Assembly (NCBI RefSeq): GCF_013367775.1 | Contig: NZ_CP055157.1 | Span: forward strand, 2,311,001-2,375,000 | Direction of reading: 5' to 3' | Length of the DNA stretch: 64,000 nucleotides | DNA from: Microbulbifer sp. YPW1 | GTDB lineage: Bacteria > Pseudomonadota > Gammaproteobacteria > Pseudomonadales > Cellvibrionaceae | Shown here: one piece after another, positions 24,127 through 33,208 of the stretch | How the letters are laid out: the number at the start of each line of letters is the position of its first letter | Numbering within the stretch: the stretch's first letter is position 1 | Translations under genes and position numbers: made by a program | The notes under the pieces: model-generated | What the model was told of the DNA's origin: nothing | The model's input: the letters and a program-made list of their open reading frames with translations, nothing else | Database searches by the model: none

Positions 24127-26328
24127 ATGAAAAGCGATGTGATCGGTAAATCACTAACCCCTTTGCCGGCCTTTCTGCTGGCCCTGCTGCTGGTGGTCGC
24201 CAGCGTAATGTCACCGCCGGCAAACGCCGACGATGGCTACGATCTTTGGCTCCGCTACCAGCCACTGGCAGCGGACGCCCGCGATCAATACCGGCCGCAA
24301 CTCCGGCAACTGATCATACCTGGCAGTGAGCGCTCCCCAACGCTGCAGGCGATAGAGCGCGAAATGGTGGATGGTGTCCGTGGCTTGCTGGCGCAAGTAC
24401 CGGTCGTTGACGATCGCATTCAGGGGGATGGCTTTGTGCTCGTGGTCACCTCGCAGACCGCTCAGGCAGTGCGCGGAGCCGGGCTTTCCGCACGTGATCT
24501 GAACGACCTTGGGGGCGAGGGCTACCTGATCCGCGCCATTACTCTGCGCGGCCAAAAGGGCACAGTGATTGCCGCCAACAACGAGCAGGGTCTGCTCTAC
24601 GGCAGCTTCCACCTGTTGCGCCTGCTGCAGACCGGCACAAAGCTCGCCAATGTGGACATCAGCAGCCGCCCGCGCATCGGCCTGCGCCTGCTCAATCACT
24701 GGGACAATCTCGACCGCTCGGTGGAGCGCGGCTACGCGGGCCAGTCCATCTGGGACTGGTGGAACCTGCCGGACGTACTCGACCCCCGCTATATCGATTA
24801 CGCCCGCGCCAACGCTGCGCTCGGTATCAACGGCACGGTGTTGAACAACGTCAACGCCAGCGCCGATAGCCTCACCGGGCGCTATCTGGCCAAGGCTGCC
24901 GCGCTGGCGGATGTGTTCCGCCCCTACGGTATTCGTGTGTATCTGTCCGCGCGCTTCAGCGCGCCGGTGGAAATCGGCGGGCTCGATACCGCGGATCCGA
25001 AAGATCCCGCGGTGCAGCGTTGGTGGAACGACAAGGCGGATGAGATCTATCGCCGGATCCCGGATTTTGGCGGCTTCCTGGTGAAGGCAAATTCCGAGGG
25101 GCAGCCCGGCCCGCACGATTACGGTCGCTCTCACGCCGAGGGCGCCAACCTGCTGGCGCGGGCGCTGAAGCCCCACGGCGGTGTGGTGATGTGGCGCGCC
25201 TTCGTATACCAGCAGGACAATCCGGAGGACCGCGCCAAGCAGGCCTACAGCGATTTTGTGCCCCTGGACGGCCAGTTCGATGACAACGTCATCGTGCAGG
25301 TCAAAAACGGCCCGATTGATTTCCAGCCGCGCGAACCTTTCCATCCCATGTTCGGTGCCATGCCGAAAACACCGCTGATGATGGAGTTCCAGGTCACCAA
25401 GGAGTACCTGGGGTTCGCCTCGCACCTGGCTTATCTCGGCCCCATGTATGAAGAGGTACTGGAGGCCGATACCCACGCCGCGGGGCCGGGCTCCACCGTG
25501 GCCAAGGTCGTCGACGGTAGCCTGCACAATCACAAGCTCACCGGTATCGCCGGCGTGGCCAATATCGGCAGCGCCCGCGACTGGACCGGCTCGATCTTCA
25601 ATCAGGCCAACTGGTATGTGTTCGGACGCATGGCGTGGAATCCCGACCTGGAGGCGGAGGCCATCGCGCGGGAGTGGCTGAAGGTCACCTTCGGCCAGGA
25701 CCCGCAGGTCCTCGATACCGGGCTGGACATGATGATGGCCTCGCGCCAGGCGGTGGTGGACTACATGACGCCCCTGGGGCTCGCGCACCTGATGGCCACG
25801 GGGCACCACTATGGCCCGGGCCCCTGGGTATCCGATCTGGCGCGGCCCGAGTGGAACCCCGTCTATTACCACCGCGCGGACCATAACGGTATCGGCTTCG
25901 ACCGTACCAGTGAGGGCAGCGACGCCGTCTCACAGTACGCCCCGGCGATCGCTAAACAATTCGCCAGCCGCAGCGCCGTGGGTGACGACCTGTTGCTGTG
26001 GTTTCACCATTTGCCCTGGGACTATCCCATGTCCTCCGGGCGCGATCTCTGGGAAGAACTGGTGCACCGCTACGACCGGGGTGTGGCGGCCGTCGGCAAG
26101 ATGCGGGCGCAGTGGCAGACTCTCGAGCCGCTGATCGACGCCGAGCGCTTCGACAAGACCGCGCGCCTGCTCCAGGTGCAGGAGCGTGAGGCGCAGTGGT
26201 GGCGGGATGCATCCATTGCCTATTTCCAGTCTGTCTCCGGTCGGCAACTGCCCAAAGGGGTTGCACCACCGGCCCGCTCTCTCGAGTACTACAAGGCCGT
26301 GGATTACCCCTGGGCGCCGGGACACTGA
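24127..26328 (+). CDS. aguA: Secreted GH67 alpha-glucuronidase
   Basis: This 733-residue protein has a signal peptide (about residues 14-34, ending PPANA). It removes (4-O-methyl-)D-glucuronic acid from the non-reducing end of xylo-oligosaccharides. The GH67 core is clear: NHWDNLDRSVERGYAGQSIW, VKANSEGQPGP with predicted acid Glu324, QVKNGPIDFQPREPF with Asp398, and TKEYLGF with Glu426 as the probable base pair; residue roles are inferred from characterised relatives. The C-terminal helical domain has DDLLLWFHHLPWDYPM. Length is normal for the family. It is divergent from manD, which handles the uronate product, and carries an xyl-box at its promoter. The signal peptide suggests periplasmic action on imported oligosaccharides. 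Confidence 0.93.
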   Translation: MKSDVIGKSLTPLPAFLLALLLVVASVMSPPANADDGYDLWLRYQPLAADARDQYRPQLRQLIIPGSERSPTLQAIEREMVDGVRGLLAQVPVVDDRIQGDGFVLVVTSQTAQAVRGAGLSARDLNDLGGEGYLIRAITLRGQKGTVIAANNEQGLLYGSFHLLRLLQTGTKLANVDISSRPRIGLRLLNHWDNLDRSVERGYAGQSIWDWWNLPDVLDPRYIDYARANAALGINGTVLNNVNASADSLTGRYLAKAAALADVFRPYGIRVYLSARFSAPVEIGGLDTADPKDPAVQRWWNDKADEIYRRIPDFGGFLVKANSEGQPGPHDYGRSHAEGANLLARALKPHGGVVMWRAFVYQQDNPEDRAKQAYSDFVPLDGQFDDNVIVQVKNGPIDFQPREPFHPMFGAMPKTPLMMEFQVTKEYLGFASHLAYLGPMYEEVLEADTHAAGPGSTVAKVVDGSLHNHKLTGIAGVANIGSARDWTGSIFNQANWYVFGRMAWNPDLEAEAIAREWLKVTFGQDPQVLDTGLDMMMASRQAVVDYMTPLGLAHLMATGHHYGPGPWVSDLARPEWNPVYYHRADHNGIGFDRTSEGSDAVSQYAPAIAKQFASRSAVGDDLLLWFHHLPWDYPMSSGRDLWEELVHRYDRGVAAVGKMRAQWQTLEPLIDAERFDKTARLLQVQEREAQWWRDASIAYFQSVSGRQLPKGVAPPARSLEYYKAVDYPWAPGH

Positions 26329-26500
26329 GCCGGGCTGCGACTGCCTGTTGATAATGATGTGCGCGGCTTCCCGGTTGTTCTCACCTCAGGGCGGCCGGTG
26401 TGCACGCTCTGGCACCGGGTTCCAGCGCGATTTTTTGTTTGGCGGGGGGACTATCCCCCCCAGTCAATCGTCTTCCGAATATAGCTAGGAGAAAAACCCC
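26329..26500. other. Intergenic stretch upstream of TBDR2 promoter
   Basis: This is the first half of the 326-base gap between GH67 and TBDR2. The remainder holds the TBDR2 promoter and leader. No terminator with a convincing T-run and no RNA element was recognised. Confidence 0.4.
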
Positions 26501-26548
26501 TTGACTCAATAAGTCAGGAGGCGTATCAATATTTTGGTAGCGGTACCA
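26501..26548 (+). promoter_or_regulatory. Promoter and xyl-box operator of TBDR2
   Basis: TTGACT (26501-26506), a 17-base spacer and TATCAA (26524-26529) form a sigma-70-like promoter. The palindrome TGGTAGCGGTACCA (26535-26548) covers the predicted start site. Its centre GCGG breaks perfect symmetry exactly as in the TBDR1 box. Confidence 0.65.
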
Positions 26549-26654
26549 TAAAGATTAAAAATTCGACAATAACCAATAAAAGCCGCCAGGGCTTCCCGGA
26601 GTGGTGCAGTCGGGCGAGTGTCGACCGCGGCTAAATGCGAAGAGGGAAATACAA

Positions 26655-29600
26655 ATGTTCAAACGCAAAAAGCTATCGGGTGCTGTGGTTGCAGCCATTG
26701 CCTCGATGACCTGTGCTTCTTCTGTGCTGGCCCAGGACGCCGCTCTGGAAGAAGTTACGGTTACCGGTATCCGAGCCTCCATGGAGCGGGCCATGGATGT
26801 CAAGCGCGACTCCTCCGGGGTCGTTGACGCCATCTCCTCCGAGGATATCGGTAAGTTCCCCGATACCAACCTGGCAGAATCCCTGCAGCGTATCTCCGGT
26901 GTGTCTATCAACCGGGTAAACGGCGAGGGTTCTGAAATTACCGTGCGCGGTTTTACCGGCAGTAACAACATGGTGACCCTGAATGGTCGCACCATGCCTG
27001 GCGGTATTGCCTTCGGTGGTGGTAGCGGTGCTGGTGTCTCTCCCGGTGGTGGTACCCGTGCATTCGATTTTGCCAACCTGGCTTCCGAGAGTGTTAGCGG
27101 TGTGCAGGTATATAAAACCGGTCGAGCGGATGTGAGCAGTGGTGGTATCGGTGCTACGGTCAATATCGACACGGCGAAGCCGCTGCAGAACCCGGGTTTC
27201 AGTGCAACCATCGGTGCCAAGACTGTGCATGACACCACGAATCTGGTGGGCGATGATTTCACACCAGAAGTGTCAGGCCTGTTCAGCTGGACGGATGACA
27301 GCGAAAAATTCGGCGTTGCGCTGAGTGGCTCTTTTCAGGAGCGGGACTCAGGCGCTGCCAACTCTCAGGTGAACGACTGGAATATCGGTACCTGGGGTGA
27401 AGATAATCTGTACTCTTTTACCGATGATGCGCGAATCGAAAATGCGCCCGCGGACGGTCAACTGTACGCGCGCCCCAACGACCTGCGTTATGCCTGGTCC
27501 GATCGCCACCGCGAGCGCACCAACGGCCAGCTGACCCTGCAATTCCGTCCGGTAGACAATCTTACCCTCACCGGCGACTACACCTATGCGGAGAACTACC
27601 TTCAGGAGCACCGCAGCGAGCAGACCTTCTGGTTCGCAAATGGTGACAGTGCCAATCATGTTGTTTTCGATAGCGGTTCGGTGGCAGCCCCGACCCTTTA
27701 TTCTGAAGTCTTGAGCAACAAGGATGGTGGTTTCGAGCAGCAGTGGCGGGAGCAGACCAACACGCTGAAATCTGTCGGCTTTAACGCAGACTGGGAAGTG
27801 AGAGATGGCTTCTCCCTCGCCCTCGATGTGCACGATTCCACTATGGATTCACTGCCGAGCGGCCCCGGTAACTCCGGCTCTATCGACGTGAGTATCGCGG
27901 CGCCGGTTCTGGGGTCCCAGGTAGTACGATTTAACAATGGACTTCCTGTGGCCGATGTCACTATCGACGATGCCGACCGGGGTAACAACAACGGCGTGCT
28001 GGATGCCGGAGACTTCGGTACCCAGGTGGCGCGTATCTGGTATGCAGGCCAGACCACTGATATTTCCCAGATCAAACTTGACGGTGAGCTTGAGTTTGAT
28101 AATGGCCGTTTTGACTTCGGTGTGGAAAGCTCTGCCGTGGATATGCGTCAGCAGAATTCCGACCGGTATATGGGGCTCGGTGACTGGGGTATTGCCAACC
28201 CGGGCGAAATACCAGCAGGCCTGTTGGAAGAGTTCAGCCTGAGCGGTCAGTTTGACGACTACAATACCAGCAGCGCATTCTCCTCAGGCTTCCGCGGCGA
28301 CCCCGTCGACCTGTGTAACTGGGCGATGACTAAGTACGCTACCGCCGACAACGACTACCAGTGTGCCTATAACCCGAACTTCACCACGAACAACCGGGTT
28401 GAAGAAGATACCGCTGCGGTTTACTTCCAGGGTTCTCTGGAGGGTGAACTGGCAGGTATGACCACGAACATCCAGGCCGGCCTGCGTTACGAAACTACAG
28501 ATGTGAAGTCGTCGTCGCTGCAGCGTATTCCGCTGTACCTGCTGTGGATGGACAACAACGATTTCAGCACCAGTTACGCGGCCAGTGATTCCGAGCTGAT
28601 TAGTGCGGAGACCACCTACGACAATCTGCTGCCGAGTTTCGATTTCTCGCTGAATATCCGCGAGGACCTCACCGGTCGCTTCTCCTACAGCAAGACCATT
28701 GCCCGTGCTGGCTACGGTAGTCTGTCCCCGTCGGTTGGCACTTTCGGTACAGTGGGTTCCACCTATAACGGTACGACACCTACCGCCGCGGCAAACAACC
28801 CGGGATTGTTGCCACTGGAATCCGATAACCTGGATCTCTCGCTGGAGTGGTATTACAGCGACAGCAGCTATGCGTCGGTTGGCTTCTTCGAGAAGCGTGT
28901 GGACAACTTCATCGGTACCGCTCAGGTTGAGGAAAACCACTTCGGCATGCGTGACGTGACCAATGGTCCGCGCGCAGAGGCGGCGGCTCAGGCGCTGGCA
29001 GATGGTGGCTTCGCCCTGAACGATACCTCGCTGTTCGTGATGATGGCGGTGCTGGATAACCCTGGTGCCTTCCCCGGCGGTGCCGCGGACTACACCGATG
29101 ACGCGCAGTTCGCTGTGGATGTTGCCACCGCGTACGACCTGGCGCCGAATGCGAATGATCCTTTGATGATGTTCCGCACATCCAAGCCGGACAACAACAA
29201 AGAGGCGAAGATTTACGGTGCAGAATTCGCGGTGCAGCATTTCTTTGGCGATACCGGCTTTGGTCTGCAAGCTAACTACACCATCGTACGTGGTGACGTT
29301 GGCTTCGATGTGAACTCGGATCCCGGCGTCTCCCAGTTTGCCCTGGTTGGCCTCAGCGATACCGCCAACCTGGTTGCCATCTATGACAATTACGGGTTCC
29401 AGGCGCGTCTCGCCTATAACTGGCGCGATACCTACCTGAACGAAGTCAACAGGGGTAACTCGCGTAACCCGGTATTCGTGGAAGACTATAACCAGATCGA
29501 TCTGAGTGTCAGCTACGAGGTGAACGACAACCTGGACGTGTTCTTCGAGGGGCTCAACCTCACCGAAGAAAACGTGCGTCAGTACGGTCGCTCTACCAAC

Positions 29601-29663
29601 CAGCTGTGGTATCTGGAAGATCAGGGTGCCCGCTACCAGTTGGGTGCACGCTACGCCTTCTAA
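26655..29663 (+). CDS. TonB-dependent receptor 2 (carbohydrate type)
   Basis: This 1002-residue outer-membrane receptor has a signal peptide (residues 1-26, ending SSVLA) followed directly by the TonB-box-like LEEVTVTGIR. The plug (about 40-170) has FPDTNLAESLQRISGVSINR and VNGEGSEITVRGF. The barrel ends with YQLGARYAF. The plug's GGGSGAGVSPGGG loop is glycine-rich. It belongs to the Xanthomonas/Caulobacter-type TBDR family. The ATG at 26655 is chosen for the AGAGGG upstream and the signal peptide directly after it. It precedes the SapC-cupin-halogenase-LacI operon, from which a terminator separates it. Its xyl-box promoter ties it to the xylan regulon. Ligand: probably a xylan-derived oligosaccharide, by context only. 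Confidence 0.92.
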   Translation: MFKRKKLSGAVVAAIASMTCASSVLAQDAALEEVTVTGIRASMERAMDVKRDSSGVVDAISSEDIGKFPDTNLAESLQRISGVSINRVNGEGSEITVRGFTGSNNMVTLNGRTMPGGIAFGGGSGAGVSPGGGTRAFDFANLASESVSGVQVYKTGRADVSSGGIGATVNIDTAKPLQNPGFSATIGAKTVHDTTNLVGDDFTPEVSGLFSWTDDSEKFGVALSGSFQERDSGAANSQVNDWNIGTWGEDNLYSFTDDARIENAPADGQLYARPNDLRYAWSDRHRERTNGQLTLQFRPVDNLTLTGDYTYAENYLQEHRSEQTFWFANGDSANHVVFDSGSVAAPTLYSEVLSNKDGGFEQQWREQTNTLKSVGFNADWEVRDGFSLALDVHDSTMDSLPSGPGNSGSIDVSIAAPVLGSQVVRFNNGLPVADVTIDDADRGNNNGVLDAGDFGTQVARIWYAGQTTDISQIKLDGELEFDNGRFDFGVESSAVDMRQQNSDRYMGLGDWGIANPGEIPAGLLEEFSLSGQFDDYNTSSAFSSGFRGDPVDLCNWAMTKYATADNDYQCAYNPNFTTNNRVEEDTAAVYFQGSLEGELAGMTTNIQAGLRYETTDVKSSSLQRIPLYLLWMDNNDFSTSYAASDSELISAETTYDNLLPSFDFSLNIREDLTGRFSYSKTIARAGYGSLSPSVGTFGTVGSTYNGTTPTAAANNPGLLPLESDNLDLSLEWYYSDSSYASVGFFEKRVDNFIGTAQVEENHFGMRDVTNGPRAEAAAQALADGGFALNDTSLFVMMAVLDNPGAFPGGAADYTDDAQFAVDVATAYDLAPNANDPLMMFRTSKPDNNKEAKIYGAEFAVQHFFGDTGFGLQANYTIVRGDVGFDVNSDPGVSQFALVGLSDTANLVAIYDNYGFQARLAYNWRDTYLNEVNRGNSRNPVFVEDYNQIDLSVSYEVNDNLDVFFEGLNLTEENVRQYGRSTNQLWYLEDQGARYQLGARYAF

Positions 29664-29669
29664 GCGATC

Positions 29670-29698
29670 CTTTCAGGTTTGGAGAAATAACCTGAAAG
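29670..29698 (+). other. Hairpin in the TBDR2 3' region
   Basis: CTTTCAGGTT (29670-29679) pairs perfectly with AACCTGAAAG (29689-29698). The following TTTGTTAACC is only weakly T-rich, so it is more likely a 3'-end-stabilising stem or weak terminator ahead of the strong one at 29713. Confidence 0.5.
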
Positions 29699-29712
29699 TT
29701 TGTTAACCTATT

Positions 29713-29743
29713 GGGGCCACTAATTCAGTGGCCCCTTTTCTTT
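29713..29743 (+). terminator. Rho-independent terminator of TBDR2
   Basis: GGGGCCACT (29713-29721), loop AATTC, AGTGGCCCC (29727-29735) and TTTTCTTT follow the TBDR2 stop by about 50 bases. It isolates or attenuates transcription into the SapC operon. Confidence 0.9.
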
Positions 29744-29850
29744 CTGGGTAATGAATCTAATTTTTGGCTTGCGTGAAGCGCCCAATCGCGCAAAACTGAA
29801 ATCCCCTCAGCGGGTGGTATAACGATAATAAAAAATTGATGAGAGGTTGC

Positions 29851-30624
29851 ATGACTAACCATGTGTTGCTGAATAATATCGATCACGCGAACCTGAAAAT
29901 TAAAACCGGTCACGCTAGCCTGTACGGCAGTCGTGTCGGTCTCGCGCCAGTTTTTCCCACTGAGTTCAGTGAAGTACAGCGTGAATACCCCATTCTTTTA
30001 CGCCGCGACAAAGAGCAAAGCGGTTACCAGGCGGTAGCTTTACTGGGGTTTGCTGAGAATGAAAACCTTTTCCTGGATGAGCCTTCACATTCGCCGGACC
30101 ATGCAGTCTGGCGTGCGGATTATATTCCCTGCATTTTGGAGCGCGGGCCTTTTCTGATCGGTTTCCGTGAACAGGAGTCCGGCGGTGTGCAGCGCCGGGA
30201 GCCAGTTATCCATGTGGATATGGATAGCCCGCGAATCGGTGGCGAATCCGGCGAGCCGGTTTTTCTGCCACACGGAGGTAATTCGCCCTACCTCGAAAGA
30301 ATCGCATCCATCCTGAAAAGTATCCACGAGGGTATGGCGATTAGCGATGAAATGTTCAAACTGTTTTCCGAATTCAACCTGATCGAGCCGGTTAACCTCG
30401 ATATCGAAATTCATCGCGATGAAAAATTAAAGCTTGCCGGCTATTTCACAGTCAATGAAGAAGCACTGGCCGAGCTCGATGGCGCAGCGCTGAAAAGGCT
30501 TAATGACGCAGGCTTTCTCGCCTATGCCTATTTCATAGCCGCTTCCCTTGGGAATATTCGCAGACTGATTCAACGCAAGCGGCTGCGGATTATGAATGCC
30601 TCCAAGGCGTCAGCCGAGCAGTAG
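29851..30624 (+). CDS. SapC family protein
   Basis: This 257-residue cytoplasmic-looking protein has the SapC pattern: HASLYGSRVGLAPVFPTEF near the N-terminus, YPILLRRDKEQSGYQAVALLGF, ADYIPCILERGPFLIGF in the middle, and a C-terminal helical part (SLGNIRRLIQRKR). The family is named after a Campylobacter S-layer secretion gene, but its biochemical role in glycan-associated TBDR loci is unknown. No signal peptide or membrane span is seen. The ATG at 29851 is used because GAGAGG lies five bases upstream. It is the first gene of a tight operon: 12 bases to the cupin gene, 10 to the halogenase and 12 to LacI. The conserved partnership suggests it may be a chaperone or substrate-presenting partner; this is speculation. 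Confidence 0.85.
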   Translation: MTNHVLLNNIDHANLKIKTGHASLYGSRVGLAPVFPTEFSEVQREYPILLRRDKEQSGYQAVALLGFAENENLFLDEPSHSPDHAVWRADYIPCILERGPFLIGFREQESGGVQRREPVIHVDMDSPRIGGESGEPVFLPHGGNSPYLERIASILKSIHEGMAISDEMFKLFSEFNLIEPVNLDIEIHRDEKLKLAGYFTVNEEALAELDGAALKRLNDAGFLAYAYFIAASLGNIRRLIQRKRLRIMNASKASAEQ

Positions 30625-30636
30625 GGGAGTACAGTG

Positions 30637-31662
30637 ATGTCTTTGCCATCGGTGAGAGTCTTGCGCGGAGTGACGCCTGATTCTATCCCCTTTGCTGAAT
30701 TGATGGAGGCGGGCGAGCCGGTCTTGCTTAAAGGCGTAGCTCGAGACTGGCCATTGGTGAAAAAGGGATTGCAATCACCCGCCGCAGCGATCGACTATCT
30801 CGGCCATTTCCACAATGGGCTGTCGGTGGCGGCGTATTTCGGTGGCAAGGAAATGCGCGGGCGCTATTTTTACAATCCGGACCTGACCGGCCTGAATTTC
30901 ACCAGCCGCAGATTGCCGCTGGACGAGGTGCTGGCGATGTTGGCGGAGCAGCTCGATGAGCGTGAGCCGTGGCCAATTTATGTTGGTTCCACCACGGTCG
31001 ATGCCTGCCTGCCGGGATTGCGTGAGAAAAATGATTTCGAGTTTTCGCACCCGATGTTTTCCGGCAATGCGCCGCTGGCAAGTATCTGGATCGGTAACCA
31101 TTCCATTGCGTCAGCGCATTACGATGCACCGCACAATTTGGCCTGCTGTGCCGTAGGTCGCCGACGCTTCACCCTGTTTCCTCCGGATCAGATTGAGAAC
31201 CTTTACCCTGGTCCTCTGTCACCCACGCCCGGTGGTCAGGCCGTAAGCATGGTGGACTTCGCTGCACCCGACTTCGACAAATATCCCCGTTTTAAGGAAG
31301 CCCTGGCGACTGCTCAGGTTGCAGAGATGGAGCCTGGCGACGCCGTGTTCTATCCCAGCCTCTGGTGGCACCAGGTAGAGGCGCTCGACCGTTTCAATGT
31401 GCTGCTGAATTACTGGTGGCAGACGTCGGCCAGGTTTATGGATACGCCGATGAATACCGTGTTGCACGCACTGCTCAGCCTGCGGGATCGCCCTCCAGTC
31501 GAGCGCGATGCCTGGAAGGCAATATTCGACTTTTATATTTTTTCTGACCCGGAAAAAGCGCGTGCGCATTTGCCTGAACATGTCTGGGGCGCGCTGGGAC
31601 CACTGGATGAAGCTGCTGCTCGGAAACTCCGGGCAATGCTGATTAACAAGCTGAATCGCTAG
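30637..31662 (+). CDS. JmjC/cupin_8-type Fe(II)/2-oxoglutarate-dependent oxygenase
   Basis: This 341-residue protein has the double-stranded beta-helix of FIH-like cupins. The facial-triad iron ligands are His161 and Asp163 in SAHYDAPHNL, and His245 in YPSLWWHQVEAL. GRRRFTLFPPDQIENLYPGPL is typical of the cupin_8/JmjC hydroxylases that act on protein side chains or tRNA. PVLLKGVARDWPLV at the N-terminus is also family-typical. It is likely a hydroxylase with protein or peptide substrate, but the target is unknown. ATG 30637 is favoured over GTG 30634 by spacing to GGGGAG. It is sandwiched between sapC and a halogenase, so both O2-dependent modifying enzymes are made together. Confidence 0.85.
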   Translation: MSLPSVRVLRGVTPDSIPFAELMEAGEPVLLKGVARDWPLVKKGLQSPAAAIDYLGHFHNGLSVAAYFGGKEMRGRYFYNPDLTGLNFTSRRLPLDEVLAMLAEQLDEREPWPIYVGSTTVDACLPGLREKNDFEFSHPMFSGNAPLASIWIGNHSIASAHYDAPHNLACCAVGRRRFTLFPPDQIENLYPGPLSPTPGGQAVSMVDFAAPDFDKYPRFKEALATAQVAEMEPGDAVFYPSLWWHQVEALDRFNVLLNYWWQTSARFMDTPMNTVLHALLSLRDRPPVERDAWKAIFDFYIFSDPEKARAHLPEHVWGALGPLDEAAARKLRAMLINKLNR

Positions 31663-31672
31663 CGAGGTGAGT

Positions 31673-33196
31673 ATGGAAAGTACCATGAACAAGCCGACGC
31701 TCGACGAGAAGAAAATATCTCGGGTGGTAATTGCCGGTGGCGGAACTGCGGGCTGGATTGCCGCCGCGGCACTGTCAAAAAAGCTCGGTGAACTACTCGA
31801 CATCACATTGGTGGAGTCTGCAGAAATCGGCACCATCGGTGTGGGTGAAGCGACTATTCCCCCAATGCGGGTGTTTCATCGCTTGCTCGGCATTGATGAG
31901 CGCGAATTCATGCGCGCAACCAGAGCCACATTCAAGCTCGGTATCCAATTTGAAAACTGGGGCCAGCAGGGCGATCGCTACATTCACGCGTTCGGTAAAA
32001 ACGGTCGTGAGAGCTGGTTGGCGGAATTCCATCATTTCTGGCTCGAGGGACGCGTGCGCGGTATAGATTCAGAGATTGGTGACTACTGTTTAGAACTGCA
32101 GGCGGCGAGGCAGGGCAAGTTTGCTACTAGTACACAATCCAGTATCAATTACGCTTACCACCTGGATGCGGGACTTTACGCGCAGTTTTTGCGGAAATTC
32201 AGTGAGCAGTATGGCGCGCGTCGTATTGAAGGGAATATCTCGGGCGTCGAGCAGTGTGTAGAGTCCGGCAATATCACCGGCCTGCGGTTGGCGGACGGGC
32301 GGCTCGTGGAGGGAGATCTGTTTGTCGACTGCACCGGGTTTCGCGGGTTGCTGATCGAACAGACATTGCACACCGGTTACGAGGACTGGTCCCACTGGCT
32401 TCCCTGCGATAGTGCCGTTGCATTGCAGACCGAGGGCGATAACGCGTTTCTACCCTATACACGCTCCATCGCTGGCGAATCTGGCTGGCAATGGCGAATT
32501 CCTCTGCAGCACCGCACTGGTAATGGTCATGTGTTCTGCAGTCAGCATTTATCTGACGACGAGGCGTGCAGCCAGTTGCTCGGGGGGCTTGATGGAAAGC
32601 CACTGACCGACCCGAGAGTAATCCGCTTCCGAACCGGGCGGCGTCGCAAGGTGTGGAATAAGAACTGTATCGCTCTGGGCCTGGCCAGTGGCTTTGTCGA
32701 ACCGCTGGAGTCGACCAGTATTCACTTGGTCATTGCCGGTATCACCCGGTTGATGCAATGTTTTCCCTACGACGGTATCTCCCCGTCGACAGCACACCGA
32801 TTCAATCGTGAATCCCGCGAAGAGTTGGAGAAAATACGCGATTTTATTGTGCTCCATTACCATCTTACCCGTCGTAACGACACCTCTTTCTGGCGTTATT
32901 GCGCCAGCATGGAAGTGCCGGAAACATTGCGGGAGCGTATGGAGCTATTCCGAGACTCGGCATATGCCCACCAGGCAGAGGGTGAACTGTTCCGCGTCGA
33001 TTCCTGGGTTCAGGTGATGGTCGGGCAAGGCCTTGTTCCCCGGGCACATCACCCGCTACCAAAACTGATGTCGACGGACGAGTTGAGTCGTTTCCTGGCA
33101 GGATTGAGGGAGAATATTCAGCGGGCGGTTTCGCCACTACCTTCCCATGACGCGTTTGTGCGTGGTTATTGTCAGGCTGAAGGTTGCCTTGATTAG
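31673..33196 (+). CDS. Flavin-dependent tryptophan-halogenase family protein 2
   Basis: This 507-residue paralogue of the protein at 19862 has GGGTAGW (22-28), GVGEATIP, Lys88 in TFKLGIQFENWG, WQWRIP and Glu346 in EPLESTSIHL. All catalytic markers are present, so an active halogenase or a flavin-dependent oxidase is expected. Shared blocks with halogenase 1 include HWLPCD and IPLQHRTGNGHVF. No signal peptide and no flavin reductase partner are nearby. The ATG at 31673 follows GAGG at a normal distance; an upstream in-frame GTG (31667) is less likely. It is translated just after the cupin oxygenase gene and just before the LacI gene. Free tryptophan, a peptide or a small aromatic are possible substrates. 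Confidence 0.9.
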   Translation: MESTMNKPTLDEKKISRVVIAGGGTAGWIAAAALSKKLGELLDITLVESAEIGTIGVGEATIPPMRVFHRLLGIDEREFMRATRATFKLGIQFENWGQQGDRYIHAFGKNGRESWLAEFHHFWLEGRVRGIDSEIGDYCLELQAARQGKFATSTQSSINYAYHLDAGLYAQFLRKFSEQYGARRIEGNISGVEQCVESGNITGLRLADGRLVEGDLFVDCTGFRGLLIEQTLHTGYEDWSHWLPCDSAVALQTEGDNAFLPYTRSIAGESGWQWRIPLQHRTGNGHVFCSQHLSDDEACSQLLGGLDGKPLTDPRVIRFRTGRRRKVWNKNCIALGLASGFVEPLESTSIHLVIAGITRLMQCFPYDGISPSTAHRFNRESREELEKIRDFIVLHYHLTRRNDTSFWRYCASMEVPETLRERMELFRDSAYAHQAEGELFRVDSWVQVMVGQGLVPRAHHPLPKLMSTDELSRFLAGLRENIQRAVSPLPSHDAFVRGYCQAEGCLD

Positions 33197-33208
33197 GTCT
33201 TTGGTTAG

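Noticed and set aside
24211..25884. 557-codon open frame antisense to the GH67 gene
   Set aside because: It is a shadow of the GC-rich third positions of aguA, with no family motif, no ribosome-binding site and low-complexity His/Gly/Arg composition.
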